This document shows, piece after piece, positions 50,201-63,230 of a stretch of DNA of 64,000 nt. How positions within the stretch are numbered: position 1 is the first letter of the stretch; each line of letters opens with the position of its first letter. The notes beneath the pieces were generated by a model. That model saw nothing but the letters and a program-made list of their open reading frames with translations, was not told the origin of the DNA and ran no database searches. A program made the position numbers and the translations under genes. The DNA comes from Strix aluco (lineage: Eukaryota; Chordata; Aves; Strigiformes; Strigidae). The DNA lies in assembly GCF_031877795.1 (NCBI RefSeq), contig NC_133933.1, positions 7,190,632 through 7,254,631 of the forward strand, read 5' to 3'.

Positions 50201-53200
50201 ACATGCATAAAGATATAAAATGTAGCTTGTTATTTGGCATTTCAGCCCACTGTACAAGCACCTGTCAATTTGAATTAGAGAATCTCCACAAAGTGCCAGG
50301 CAGGAATTCAGGAGAAAAACCACCGATATCTGGTTTTAGCTCATGAAGGGGAAAAAATATTGTGACAGTTTGTATGATGCTACTGTCTGTTCATAAAAGG
50401 CAAACATTTTTAACCACTCTAAGTCTCAACCAGATGGATGCACATAGGAATATTGGGTGTTTGCACACACATCTGGTCCTAGTGCTCATTCTAGGGAAAA
50501 AAAGGTTATTCCCCTCTCAGATACCAAACTGGATTAATCCTCGTTAATGGAAGAGGGATGAATTAACTTTTGATTGACTTAAAGATTTGAGGTGTAACTC
50601 AGGATATGGCTGTGAGAAGTAGCACTGCATCAGACAAACGGTTTCCATGTCACCCTGAGATATCTGCAACTATCTTTCACTGCTGCATATGCTCAAGCTC
50701 CCATTTCCCCCCAGAAGTGCTTGGGTGCCCTAAAATTATAATCTGCATCACTCCAGTTAACAGGTATTGGATAACAGAGAAGGACTCTGGGAGCAAAGCC
50801 AAGTGCTGTGTGACGTGACGGGGGCAGAATCAGGGTTACCTGCGTGTCCCTCCTTTCCTGGGGGGTTGGCGGGGAATAGCTCTGGGGAGAGAAGAAAATA
50901 GGACCAGCACATGAGACTGATACAGTGAGGGAAAGCAACACTTCTATAGGGCAAGCCTAGTCCTAGGTTTATCTAGTAATTACACTCGTTTTATTCTAAC
51001 TGTTCAGTCGTTCATTCATATTGAGAAGAGATTTCTGTCAAACAGTTTGCAGAACTTTTTTCTTCTCTTTTTGATAAATGAGTTCAAAGAAAACTTAATC
51101 TTTTAAAAGATGGTTAATTCCCTAATTAAGCATTCATCTCTCTCTCTCATCAGTAACACCGAAAACATATCAAGACAAATTACCCGTACGCAGATGCCTG
51201 GCAATGGCATCTTTTCTTCTTAAATCCCCTGGACAAATCCAGTTAACTGCAGCACGAAGTTCGAGAGATAACACCTGAGCCCCCTCCTGACTTGCAGCGG
51301 GGAGCAGAGATGTCTGTTCTCTTTGCAAAGTTTTCCATCTGCTCCCTTTGATCACAGAGAGAGACAGAGAGAGAAATACGTAGTGGAGATGAACTGTAAC
51401 TTACATTCTTGCATGAGGCTCCACTTCCAAATTAGGGATAAAAAGGAGAAAAAAAAAAATAGGACTGCACACCAGAAGTACAGTTTGGAGCGGCAAGCAG
51501 ATGCACAGTGGGGCAGAGGGGTGCGGGCCAGCCCAGGGGCTTGGTGGTTTGGTGTTGGAGGAGGGAAGAGCTTGGGTTTTTTTTTTTTTCCCTTGCCTCA
51601 GTTTTGGTTTACAGTGGGCAGAGATTGCTCCTGTCTTATATACAAGATTGGGAGCATAAATGAGACTGAATCCAGGGATAAAGTACTGGCATTTTTGTAG
51701 GTCACAAACTACCTAAGAAACTCCACCCTCATTTAATTTGCATAATTGATTTGAGTGAGACGCTTCATACAACCAGAAACAAGCCGTTTGGTTTTGACAT
51801 TGAGAAACATCATTAAAAATACTCACCAGAACTGGGAGCCTGATACTTTTGTGCAAAGTCTCATGTCCGATCCCTCCCAGCCGGCCGTTCCCAGGCCATG
51901 ACTCAACAAAGGTGAAGGAAGAAGCCTCTGCCCAGCCACTACCAAGGTTTGGGGGTTCTCCGGCAAGGCAAGCGCTCAGCCCCACGGAGGCTCTTTCTGC
52001 ACCTCTTAACCCTCAAGTGGTCCCTAATGTCCCCCACAGTGGCCAAAGGCCACTCTGGGCACTAATAATATACCCCAAATGCCCCAGCCCCGCTCACGCG
52101 TCAGGGCAACGCACTTTCTGGCCATCACACGAAGCTGAGTGCTGTGCACAGGGAGTGGGTCCTGGATTCTCAAAGAAACACACCGTCATCATCCTGCAAA
52201 TCCTTCCCAGCAACACTTTTACATCCCAAACCATGTTTTTATTTAGCACCAAGGACAAACCCCCCTCTCAGCTGCCTTTTCCCACAGCAGAAGCCAAAGT
52301 TCAGCCAAAGGGACGTAAGATACAGCTACACAGCAGAGGAAACACCACGAAGGAGTATGTTTGAGCAACATGGTAGTCAGTGAATACTCCCTAATTATGC
52401 CGACAAAAGAGACAAAAAGCACATACCAGCTGACACTTGGCTGCATCTCCACTGTACTAACTGTCTGCAATTAATGAGATGGTGACACTGAAGCTAGAAA
52501 GAACCCAAGCCAGAAAGGAACCTCACTGATTAATTAAAAATTAAGAGAGGTCCAGAAGAAAACCTCCCCCCACTCCTTCCACTCTGCAACCAGCCTTGGA
52601 AAAGCTTGCCAGGGGAGAGGCAGGAGAAATCTGAAAGGAAAGCAAGCCCCAAAATGCAAAGTGATGCTTCAAAACTGGCCAGAGAACTCACAGGTTGTCC
52701 ATCAACTTCATGCAAATCATAAAACCCAGTGGCAGGTGGCCAGTGATGGCCTGAAAATGAATAGCACATCCGTGCTGTTAACATCGTAGAAGACAACTTG
52801 CGTAGATTTATACCCTGCTAATGTTCACAAGGTGTTGCAAAGCAGTGAGGACAGCTAATACCTTTGATGAGCCAAGAGCTGGAGCAGGGCGGGAGCTGCG
52901 CTGAGAGTAGGAAGGATCCATAAGGGAAAAGTGGCACACAGCCAGCGTAGCTTCCCAGCTTCAGCAAAACCCGTGTCCTGCGAGAAGTAAACCCTTGACC
53001 GGGAGCTGGGATACAGAGGGGATGAGCAGCCTTAGCTCAACTCTGATCCTTATCAGGTCCTTTACTGAATCAAACCCAAAAAGAACCATAAACCAGAATG
53101 GAACGAAACATAAATGGGATTGAACTGCCACAGAAATTGTCTCCAAGAAAATATTAGGGTCTAATCCAAGGCTCAGCAGTCAGTGGTCATCTTTTCACTG

Positions 53201-53515
53201 TTTCTAACAGCCTTTGTATCTGATCGCTGTATAACATATCTTGCTCATTTCTTGCCAACATAGAAAGCTATAAAAAAGCCAAGAGAAATCCATTAGTTTT
53301 AACCAACAATAGGGCAATAATGCTCACTGACTTCACAGCTGTTGTGGAGATTAGTAGCATTTTCAGTGCATTAAAAGACATAAACCCTGTTTTAACCACA
53401 AAGTACTGTTAGTAAAAATACTCGGACATCAGAAGTAATTTGCATTTGTACAACTCTAACCTCTTTCAGCTCAGACGTTAAGGTCCTAACCTCCTTAGTA
53501 TGTCAGATTCATACA
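44270..53515. other. Unique non-coding sequence
   Basis: Apart from a possible CR1 tail near 45375, only A/T runs (for example 46806, 47643 and 51583) and a GA-rich patch at 51355-51378 stand out. Blocks at 47260-47430 and 48200-48290 have the look of conserved non-coding DNA. The 171-codon ORF at 51849-52364 and the 147-codon ORF at 49767-50210 show no domain. Confidence 0.5.
45375..45415 (+). mobile_element. Possible CR1 3' tail remnant
   Basis: AAGTCCCTTCCAACCTCAT followed by TTCTGTAAATTCGTGA resembles the last 40 bases of a CR1 element (AGGTCCCTTCCAACC.. ATTCTGTGATTCTGTGA). No CR1 text is recognisable upstream, so the rest is either lost or too diverged, or the match is chance. Confidence 0.35.
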
Positions 53516-53521
53516 GAGGTC

Positions 53522-53563
53522 ATATATATATATGTGAATACACATGTATAAAAATATACATGT
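53522..53563. repeat. (TA)n patch with perfect short hairpin
   Basis: A TA run near 53522-53533 is followed by a perfect inverted repeat: ACATGTATA at 53542-53550 and TATACATGT at 53555-53563 with a four-base AAAA loop. Confidence 0.7.
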
Positions 53564-54944
53564 TACCAAAGAAACTAAAATCCTAACCAAATAGTCAAAG
53601 CTCTTTTGGATTATAAAACAATGGCTTTATTTCCTCCTCAATTTGCACTAGTTCAAATGCAGTTATGTGCCCATCACCCCCAGTAAGACGCCTGCAACCC
53701 TTTGGCAGTGGGAGATCTCCAGGCTGGTGGGACAGTGGATCTGGAGTGTGGCACTACTGACTCACTTGACTCGCAGCCTGTGGTGCAAGAGCTCTGGTCG
53801 CCACAGAAATGATGGACCAGCACCTTTTTTTCTACATACTTGAGCTGGAAAAAAAAAAGCAAATTCTGATGTTAGTGTTCATTTTTGCATAAGTGACTCA
53901 AAATTCATCCTCTGTATGGTTTGACTATGCAGTCCACTTTCACCCAGTACGTACCACTTCAGCTTATGCCACCTACTTTATTAACAGAATTAGGATAAAG
54001 ATTTACACAATCTTTAGAAGACTTTCTGCCATAAACTTAATTTGCCTTCTGTGTCACTCATGGGAAATCAAGGACCGAGATAATCAATGAAGTTCACAGG
54101 AGTTTCTGAATCAAAAAAAGTCTTGAGAGAACAGAGTTTCTGTGTCAGGATGCACTTAGGTGTCAATTCAGGCAAATACGTTATTTTCTTCAACTGTGCT
54201 AACCCACACACTCAGTGATAATAACCTTCATGTTAGATTGCTTTGACCCATCACCACTGCTCAGGATTTGGAGAATGATAGATTCCAGTCCTGGCTTTTT
54301 GCCACATCAAATAAAATGAAAAAGCAATTTATACAGCCTCTTGGAGGAAAATGACAGCGCTCAAAGGAAAGGTGCTCAAGATATAATTTAATTTAGGTGT
54401 GACGAGCTTCACACATCTCTCCTGGGTAAGTCAGCCAATGAAGTTTTCATCTCATCCATTAGATGGGTTAGACTATTTTAAACTTTATTTTTTAAACTCT
54501 TACAGAGCAGACCAGGAGATAAGGTCAAAGATATTAATAAAGATGGTTAAAACAACATAACACCTAAAAAAATTATGAGGTACCATCAGCCTGGGGCACA
54601 TCCAGAGGGAATTTGTACCAGAGACCAACCAACATTTCCAAAGAGCTGAGAGGTGCCGTTGATGCAACAGAGGTGGACCCCTTCACTGTCCCCAAAATCT
54701 GCTCCCCTTTTGTTGACTTCATGGTTTCGTAGCCTTCATCAGCTTGGTGCAGCACTGTTTAACATAACAGCAGGATCTGGAAGCAAATGTGCACAACAGG
54801 CATATGGGGAACAGGCCAGAGTTGCATAAGGAAGTAGCTAAAGCCAAGGTAAAGCAGTGACTGTATATGTTGCATTCATATATGATACAAAGATATTGCT
54901 GTCAGCTGCAGGCTTTTATATACTAAAGCACTTCTGGTTCTGCA
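53564..54944. other. Unique non-coding sequence
   Basis: No gene or transposon is recognised between the hairpin and the CR1 copy. Confidence 0.5.
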
Positions 54945-55681
54945 CTTCAGCCACAACAACCCCCAGCAGCGCTACAGGCTTGGGGAGGAGTGGCTGGAGA
55001 GCTGCCAGTCAGAGAGGGACCTGGGGGTGTTGATTGACAGCTGGATGAACATGAGCCAGCAGTGTGCCCAGGTGGCCAAGAAGGCCAATGGCATCCTGGC
55101 TTGTATCAGCAATAGCGTGGCCAGCAGGGACAGGGAAGGGATCTCACCCCTGTACTCAGCACTGGTGAGGCCACACCTCAATTACTGGGTTCAGTTTTGG
55201 GCCCCTCACTACAAAAAGGACATTGAATGACTCGAGCGTGTCCAGAGAAGGGCAACGGAGCTGGTGCAGGGTCTGGAGCACAGGTCTGATGGGGAGAGGC
55301 TGGGAAAACTGGGGGGGTTTAGTCTGGAGGAGGCTGAGGGGAGACCTCATGGCCCTCTACAACTACCTGAAAGGAGGGTGCAGAGAGCTGGGGATGAGTC
55401 TCTCTAACCAAGGAACAAGTGATAGGACAAGAGGGAATGGCCTCAAGCTGTGCCAGGGAAGGTTTAGACTGGCAATTAGGAAGTATTTCTTTACAGATGG
55501 GGTTGTTGGGCGTTGGAATGTGCTGCCCAGGGCAGGGGTGGAGTCCCCATCCCTGGAGGGGTTTAAGAGTCGGGCTGACCCAGCACTGAGGGATCTGGTG
55601 GAGTTGAGAACGATCAGTGTGAGGTTAATGGTTGGACTGGATGATCTTCAAGGTCTTTTCCAACCTAGATGATTCTGTGAT
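54945..55681 (+). mobile_element. CR1 LINE, 5'-truncated copy
   Basis: This copy has the same subfamily and almost the same truncation length as the inverted copy at 5247-5945. Translation gives [37 protein letters not shown] and, after a frameshift, [19 protein letters not shown] and [13 protein letters not shown], all from the C-terminal end of CR1 ORF2. The 3' tail GGATGATCTTCAAGGTC with TTTTCCAACCTAGATGATTCTGTGA ends at about 55681. A TGA stop at 55228-55230 sits at the same codon as in the other copy. A deletion of about four bases near 55330 shifts the frame relative to it. Confidence 0.95.
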
Positions 55682-55689
55682 CAGAACAT

Positions 55690-56490
55690 GGAGAGTAGCC
55701 AACTCTGTGAACAGGAGAAAGGACACAAAATGCATGGGCCAAAACAACCACAGACACCATAAACATCTCTTTCTTCAGGTTAGAGCAGTAGAATACAAAT
55801 AAAACACATTGTGTTTGTATTTAGGTCCTCATCCACCATTCCTGCTTCTTCCACCACAAATGGCCCCTCCACCACAAATGCTGCCTTTCCTCCGTGTGAA
55901 GTTCAGTATATACCTGTATCCTTACAGGGACCAGTGTCTTAATAGGTGGGAGAAAAAAAACATCCCAGCAAAGCCCACTTGTGATTACTGCTGCCAGAGG
56001 AAGCTCTTGTAAAATATTTGCCCAGCTAATAAAACCTTCCTGCAACAAAATGCCTCGAGAGTGCAGAAGCAATTTGACCCTGCTGAGATCCTCCATGGCA
56101 GTGGAAGACAGCAAAACATGAGGTGCTACCTCATTTTTCACCTGTCCCCATCTCCTCCACCCACAGGGGACTCTTCTGCTTCCCTGTATCTTAGGATATT
56201 GAGCTGAAAATAAGGTCTGCTCAGGGAGAAGGAATAATTAACAGTAAGCGCTTAGTACAAACATTTCTGTGCAGCTCTGTGTTGGGTATTAATCAATCAG
56301 CTCCCTGATCTCTAATTGCCACAAGGGCTGGGGTTTTCTCTCTTTGTATAAATACAAGGCCGACATCACTCGGGTCCCTGGTTGTGTTTTTAGAACTGGA
56401 ATCAAAAGAAACCCAACCTGCTCAGTGCAGATGAACTTAAGAAGAGACAAGGAGGCAGCAAGGTTAGCTACTGTCAGATTATGTGTGAAG
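55690..56490. other. Unique non-coding sequence
   Basis: Nothing recognisable apart from a CCACCACAAATG word repeated at 55852 and 55870. Confidence 0.5.
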
Positions 56491-56501
56491 GAAAGAAAGA
56501 A

Positions 56502-56540
56502 TTTTTTTTTTGGAGGGGGAGGGGGGGGGGAGAGGGGGAT
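56502..56540. repeat. T10 followed by G-rich tract
   Basis: Ten T (56502-56511) are followed by GGAGGGGGA, then G10 and AGAGGGGG. It is purine-rich and quadruplex-capable, and is the fourth T-then-G tract in the window. Confidence 0.85.
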
Positions 56541-59500
56541 GTTATCCAAAGAAATTTAGGAAAAAGAGAAATGGGAGGAGTAGACAAAATGAGAAAGCAC
56601 TTGTTAAAGTGGGGAAAAGGGGTAACATCTCCAAGGTACCGGGAGTGCCTAGGAAAGCAGCCTCCCTTGCATAAAAATGCCATTTTGAGAAAGGCGCTTG
56701 GAGAATCAGAACACCAGGACGGGTATGTAAAGCCTCTGCTGCAAAAGCATACTTTGGAAATTTGAGCATATGCTACCCGGTGATAAACATCCCTTAGCAT
56801 GCAGCGAATTAACTGAGGAGCTCGCTGCGCCCAGACGCTTAATTAACCAAACTCTGAACAAGCCACTTAGGGTGGAAAACAGAGCAGAGCCGCCTAAACG
56901 CAGCAGGAACTGACAAAGCGTCTTGCTACGAGAGAGGAGTCACCAAACACCGTGGGTCACTGCTGGGCTGGCAACACAGGCTCTTCTCCATGGTTTGGAA
57001 GGTAGCAGGACTGGCAGGTGAAATGGGGAAGGCGCTTGGGTGGTTTCTGCCCAGGATGCTGCGTTGCCAGAGCCCTGAAGTGGAAAAGCTTGCACCTGGT
57101 TTTGAAAGTGAGCAAGTGATAAAAGGCTTTCCAATGCTCTGCGTGATCAGAGCCTGAACTAGAGTGAAGTCAGTCTAGAAAGCGCAGACTAACGTCGCTT
57201 TGGGATGAGGCAGGTCAATAGGCAAAGGTCTGAAAGCACCTTCCCATGCCTCTACTGGCAAAAATGTGCTTTTCTCCTCATCTCACTGGGCCTCCAGCAA
57301 CTTCTAGTTCTTCCAGTTGTATATTAAAGACAGCCTTTCCTCTGTCAGCCTCTGGCAAGGGCCAAAGGTCGAGCAGTTCTTCTGGCTTGTTCATGCCACA
57401 TTGGAAAACCCAAACATAGTAAAGAAATAGGACTTGAAGACTCATAGCAAGCAAAAATTCACATCTCCTATTCGAATTTCAGGGCCGTTATCTGACTGAA
57501 CCAAATTGCAGTGCAGGATTTCTTCTCATGCACACAAAATAAGAAAGCAAACACTGCTGATAGCCTGGGTTTCAGGAGACTCGAGGTATTTGCCTGTTTT
57601 CCACCCCACTGGTTGGTGTTCAAAGCTTCAGCCATGAGCTCAGCTACCCCAGTGCTCTGGGGAAGTGCTACATTCCCACAAACATGATTTTCTCCTGTTT
57701 ATATTCTTAGGAACAACCTAAAATTCTAAAAAGACAATTTGCCAAATGTACAGAGGGACAACAAGCACCTGCTTAGAGGTTGGCAGCATTCTCAAAGACT
57801 AGCAATTTCCCAGAAGATAGTGACTAAAGAAATTCGGCCTTTCATCTGCAGCCTCCAGTTAAATCGCCTTCAAAACGTAAACATGGGAAAGTGGCCTCTA
57901 GTCTTATCTTCCTTCTTTTTCCACAGCAGGCTCAGCTATGCAGCAGAGCAAAGCCCTCTTTCAGAAGTACTTGTCCTAAACCAAGAATTTGGCTTCAAAG
58001 CCTCCCCGTTTCTGCGAAAAGGAGATTCTGACCACGTCAGCTTTGGAGTTGGGTCAGCTTCTTGGATGATTTGTTGTCAGCTTTCAGGCTTACCTGTTCT
58101 TAATGCTGTCATCTCTCTAAGGTGTTAACAAGGACAAGATTCGGGTCAAACCCTTAAGCTCCTAAATGAAAGTCATTTAGAAGCCCATAATGAACTCTAG
58201 AGAAGATCTCTAATTTTCTAAGAATTTTAAAGAAAAACCTCAAAGGCTAATGAAGCCTCCCCTCCTGAGCTCTCTGACTTCTGATTTTTATCAGTCCCCA
58301 TGCTGGATTCCTCGCTGTGTGTGTTAATGGTCTTCTTGTGAAAGTGTGGTTAATTCTCTTGACACTAACTCCAAAGCATTATTTTTGAGTTAAACGTACG
58401 TTCTACAATAATGATATTATCTAAGAAATTAAAAGGAAAGAAAAAGCAATCTAAAGAAAGTCTAGCTGATACAACAGGACAGGAGAAAATATAAATGTCT
58501 GCAACGGTTTCCAATCCTGGCGGTGTGAATGCCGCCGCAGTGATTTACAGGCCTGCTGTACAGAGCAAGGACGTGGTTACATCCCCGGAGGTGAGCAACG
58601 CCGACAGCACAGCCGTGAAAAATCTTGGCTCCTGTCCGCGGGGCGAAGAAGGGATTCAGAGCATCTCAATAAACCTAAGTCAGGTTTCCGATCAAATCAT
58701 TAGGAAATATTAAGCAGAACACATTCACCTTCCCCCGCATGCCTCCCAGCGCCAAGGCTGGCGTGATGAGGCAGACACCGACCACGGCGCTTTGCTTCTA
58801 GCAGGACAGCAAAGCCTTTTACCACCCTTGCAGTTAACAGCACTGATTCGGTGTTCACGCTGCCTGCACAGACACATCCCTTCTCCTTTTCTTGCCTCAG
58901 AGTCATTTGCATGGGCTTTTCAAGCACCAGCATCGCTTATTTTTCATGCCCTCCTAATTTTGCTTTTAGGTGAAGGGCTTGGCTGCGCTGTCAATCACGC
59001 TTTCATTCATGTGGTCCCAGCGAGGGAAACCTACTGCATTGTAATAGGCTCAGGTAAATCTTCCAAAGTCTGAGGATTTTATCAACTTCTGCGCTTCATC
59101 TGCTCACTGATCTCATCCTTTCATCTCATCCCATTCATTCGCTGGGAGGAGAACTCCAGCCTTCAAAACTCTCCTGCTCCCATCTTTCCCGTGGCTGCGC
59201 CGCTCTCTCTGCTGTTTTCTCTAATCTGATTTGGTTAGTGATATTGTTCACCTCGGATGTGCAGGCAAACCACAGCTTAATCTCAGCAGATAAAGGGAGG
59301 TTTGCCTGGCTCCTACCATCTCTGCCTTGTGCTTTTATCCAGGAGGAGGTTCAGAGAGGAGCAGAGAGGTGGTAATCGGAGCGCTCTCCCGAGTTGATTT
59401 TGCAGACTGAATCTGTTTTAATTATGCTCGCACATGAATTAAATATCACCCCTTCCCCCAAGCACACCCTGGGCTCGGTTTGCCAGGTGGGTGTGGGGAG

Positions 59501-61270
59501 CGAGCGCAGCCGATTACAGCCATGACTCATATTCGGGCTCCTGCAAAAACCTTCGCACGCGACTCCTTTTGGCATGCACAGTTATTAATGGGCTTGCACT
59601 TACACGGTGGAGCACACATCCAGGCACACACGTGAACCAAGCCCTGGGAGCCTAAGTAATGTATTCACCCATAAACACATGTTGTGCTTTGTTTTTTCAA
59701 TGCGTATTCTCATAAATCGGTTGGTTTTTTTCATGCGCTCCGAGGTGGGTTGATTCTGAGCATAATCCTAAAACCTGACAAACATATTTCATATTTCTCA
59801 AACACATGCTCAGAGCATCGCTGCATAAATCCCCTGGCAGCTTCCCAGTGCACATTTCCTTATCCCCATCCCCAGTGCCTATATCTGGGACACTTGAGGG
59901 AGAGGTGGAGGCAACAGGGTTTTCTCAACAGACATAATATCCATAGGGAAGTAAGATAGGAACTGAAAATCAGAGGCTTTATCACTATAGAGGTGGATCA
60001 TAGCATTAAACGGGAAGAACTAGAAAACCTTGAGGGGCTGGGAAGAATTGAAGTGGAATGAAGCTCAATATTGCAGAGAGAGGGTCACACATTTGGGGAT
60101 TATAGGAACATTTACTCAGTGGTGCACAAGGTGAGTGTGTCTTGGGGGGTGGTGACACAAAGCAAAAGACGACAAGATTTTGGCAAGGGAGCTTTGCTGA
60201 ATCACCATCAGCTCATGGCTATGCAGGAGGGGAATTTCTTCATAAATGGTAGTAGCAAAAATATTTACAGTGGATTCAGAGATGCCAATATCAGTGTACA
60301 AGCAATAGGTGCTACATTTACCATAGAGCAGTGAGATTTCTGGGGTGTATTGCTCAGCTCTTACTGTTGCCATGAGCTTGTCTGTCCTATAAATTACCTC
60401 TCAGTGGAAATTATGCCTGTTATTTCTGAGCAAGTGGGGAAAGAAGAGCTGTGTGGTGAGATGCTAAGAGAGTCTGGCCAGGGGATTAGCTGTGAAGTTG
60501 ACTTTGCTCACTTCCAAGACCTCCTGGGTCATCTAACTCACACTGACCACCCCAACCTCCCTTAATAGGTGCTTATTTATACACAAATGTGAACATGGAA
60601 GCTCTCTTTAGAGTTTACATAGAAAAAGACAGGGCGGGGGGGAAAGGCAGGGGCGTTTCGGGGGGTTGTACAGCTTGATTTCATCCAGCTGTGAGGCGCA
60701 GGGAAGGCGCTGCCAATCCATAACAACACAGCAGCTGAAGAAAGGCAGAGGCTTTCACCAACCTCGACTGGTTGTGCAGTCACTGGTCCTTTGAGTGCCC
60801 TTTGACTGCAGAGCCCACTCCTCGCCTCAGCACATGGAGGAAGCTCATGGCAAAGACAAGGGCAATCCTGCATCACCCTCTGCCATCTACCGCCAGTATT
60901 TCCCCAAAACTCCTCTTGCAAATAACATTTTATTCCTATATACGTTTGCCTCGAAGCCGCTTAGCATTACTCAAGCAAAGATCATTTGTAAAAGTTAGCA
61001 GAAGAAAGGAACTCTGTTTTGTTCCCAAGCTGGGTATATTCTTGAAGAACCTGTGAGCTAATTCAGCTGGGGAATACATGGAGCTGCTCTGCTTCCTGGG
61101 GGATTTCCTGGCTAGGTTTTCTTAATATCACCTCTCGGTTGTCAGCTCTTTTCTGTACACATGCCCTTCTCCAGATTAACTTTTGGGCAGGTGAAGTCCC
61201 CAGCCAGATAATTCTGTGGTGAAATCACTGGATGTTGCAGGGTTCTACAGATCCCAGTGAGAGCAACGTA
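56541..61270. other. Unique non-coding sequence
   Basis: No gene, CR1 or simple repeat of note. The 72-codon ORF at 58495-58713 starts directly after an in-frame stop and has no recognised domain. Blocks at 56740-56890 and 59080-59480 look like conserved non-coding DNA by texture only. Confidence 0.5.
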
Positions 61271-61288
61271 TATGTACAGCCTATCACT

Positions 61289-61480
61289 CATGGAAAAGTG
61301 AGACAGAATTAAGAAAAATCACCATAGAAAAATGAGACCGAATTAGCCGGAATTCACAGTAACAATCTATCACAAGTATATCACAAGGGACAGAGTTTCA
61401 CATCTGAAAGGGCTTTTCAATCCACATCTGAAGGGTAGTATATAAATGCTACAGGTTATTTAAGTCAGCCTTTCAAGTAG
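61289..61480. repeat. Cluster of short imperfect tandem duplications
   Basis: Several short units are repeated side by side. A GAAAA.TGAGAC.GAATTA unit occurs near 61293 and 61327 (34-base period). TATCACAAG occurs twice near 61370-61388. CACATCTGAA.GG occurs near 61400 and 61423. A TAGTATA..AAT...AGTCAGCC pair follows near 61437-61500. Successive small slippage or repair duplications could explain this. Confidence 0.5.
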
Positions 61481-62289
61481 TATAAATTGGCGAGTCAGCC
61501 CCAATATTAATCATGAGATAAATGTTAAGTCAACCCGAGTTCTTTTTATTGGGTTTTTGAGCCTGCAGGGTCACATTTGTGACTGTTTTTCTTAAGTCAT
61601 GAGGACTAACAAAAAAAATAAAATGCTTTTTTGATGAAAGCTAATATTTGCAGAGAAATGAAGAATTCCCAACACTGGGGTGTTTTGTAACCCCCACACC
61701 ATGAGCCACGCAGTAGGAGCTCACAACAACAAAACCTCTCCAAGGCTGTGTGTCTCCACTGGCAGGCAGAGCCCTCTCACCTTGGACTGCTTCTTCCAGA
61801 CAGCTCTTCCGCAGGATCCCACGCCATTCCCTTTGAATGCTCGCTAGTCAACCCTAGGTTTGTGTGGTATACCATGATAACCAAATACAGCAATTTTTTT
61901 TCTCCCTAGAAAGAAGCTTTTTAACGAGAGCATAATAAATTATTTACAAGACACAACAAAGCGAATTCGTTCTTAGAGACACACTCAAACATACAGAGAA
62001 GGAACTCTGAGCATAGTTAAGTGTTGATATGAATCATCCTTCTCTCCAGCCATTTAATTACTCCAGGATTAGGAGTGCGTAAGCTATGGTCTGCACGTTT
62101 ATTAATGAAAACATCCATTATTATTCTTTTATGTGGAGCACCTGGAGGCCTTCTGCAGCTGAGCCCTTTATGCCTGTATTCAGGCTTAGGAAAAATATGC
62201 CCTCAAACACCTTTGGATCATGACAGATTCGACTGCTAGTGATCCTGGTCTAATCATAAAGCAACTTTGAAATATTAGACATTTAAATT

Positions 62290-62316
62290 AAAAAAAAAAA
62301 AAGCAAAAAAAAAAAA
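62290..62316. repeat. Two adjacent poly-A runs (A13, A12)
   Basis: A13 and A12 are separated by GC. Confidence 0.9.
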
Positions 62317-63208
62317 GCTAAGTCCTGCAGGAAACTGGCTTTGGGCATATTCCAGTGATAGGGGTGAATGCGTCTTGCTGAGAAACAGCACTTTGAAGTT
62401 GCTCCCAACTGGATAATGAACGATTAAAAGAACAAATGAGTTAAGCCAAGTAAAACGCATGGGTGTGCCCACAGCACCCTTCATCTCTGGAGCACACTGG
62501 CTTTGTAAGACTATTTCAAAAGGGAGGAAGCATCTCCATGCAAAGGAGCACTATGTACCAGATCTGCACAGCACGTGACTGCTGACACTGCTCAAAAAAG
62601 TCCATGTCAGCTTACCACCAAAACACTGCACTGCTCGACAAACTCAATGCCAGATGGATGACATGCATCAGGTCTGTAGCCCTAGGTTAGGAGACGCATC
62701 GTGTTCGGGTAGGATAAAGGCACCCAAAGATTTATCTCAGCCTTGTGGGTGTTATGTGGGAAGTATCACAACATCTGGTACCTAAGCACTTGTCTAATAG
62801 AAGAAAGGTTTAGCCCAAGCCCTTCTCCTGTCCCTCAACACCAAGACACACTTTTCCAGGCGGTGCTGTAGAGCAGCAAACAGGCACGCTCTCCTGATTT
62901 AACTGCTCTGTTCATTTTCTTGCAAGGCTGTCACCAATGTGGTAATTGCTGCCGAGTCCTTTTTCCAGGCCGTGCATCACGCACCCAGCTCTGTGCCTGC
63001 ATGGGAAGGCTTCTCCTTCCACCCCACACGGGCAGGGCAAATTCATAGCTCATTCCACTTGGGAAAACCTCCCTGAGTTATGCAGCACCTGACAGGGCAA
63101 TCTATGCAGCACCCTGAATAGGTAATTAATTACACCGGAGAAAAGACAGACGATACTCAAATACAGGGGCTTTTCCTTTTTAAAATCAAGGGAACTGCAG
63201 GAAAAAAA

Positions 63209-63230
63209 CAAACCAAACCAAACCAAACAA
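63209..63230. repeat. (CAAAC)n short microsatellite
   Basis: About four CAAAC units follow an A run. Confidence 0.85.

Noticed and set aside
51849..52364. 171-codon plus-strand ORF
   Set aside because: Pro/Ser-rich text without any recognisable motif, acceptor or conserved pattern.
58495..58713. 72-codon ORF with plausible protein-like text
   Set aside because: A stop codon lies directly upstream of the ATG. There is no splice acceptor and no recognised domain.
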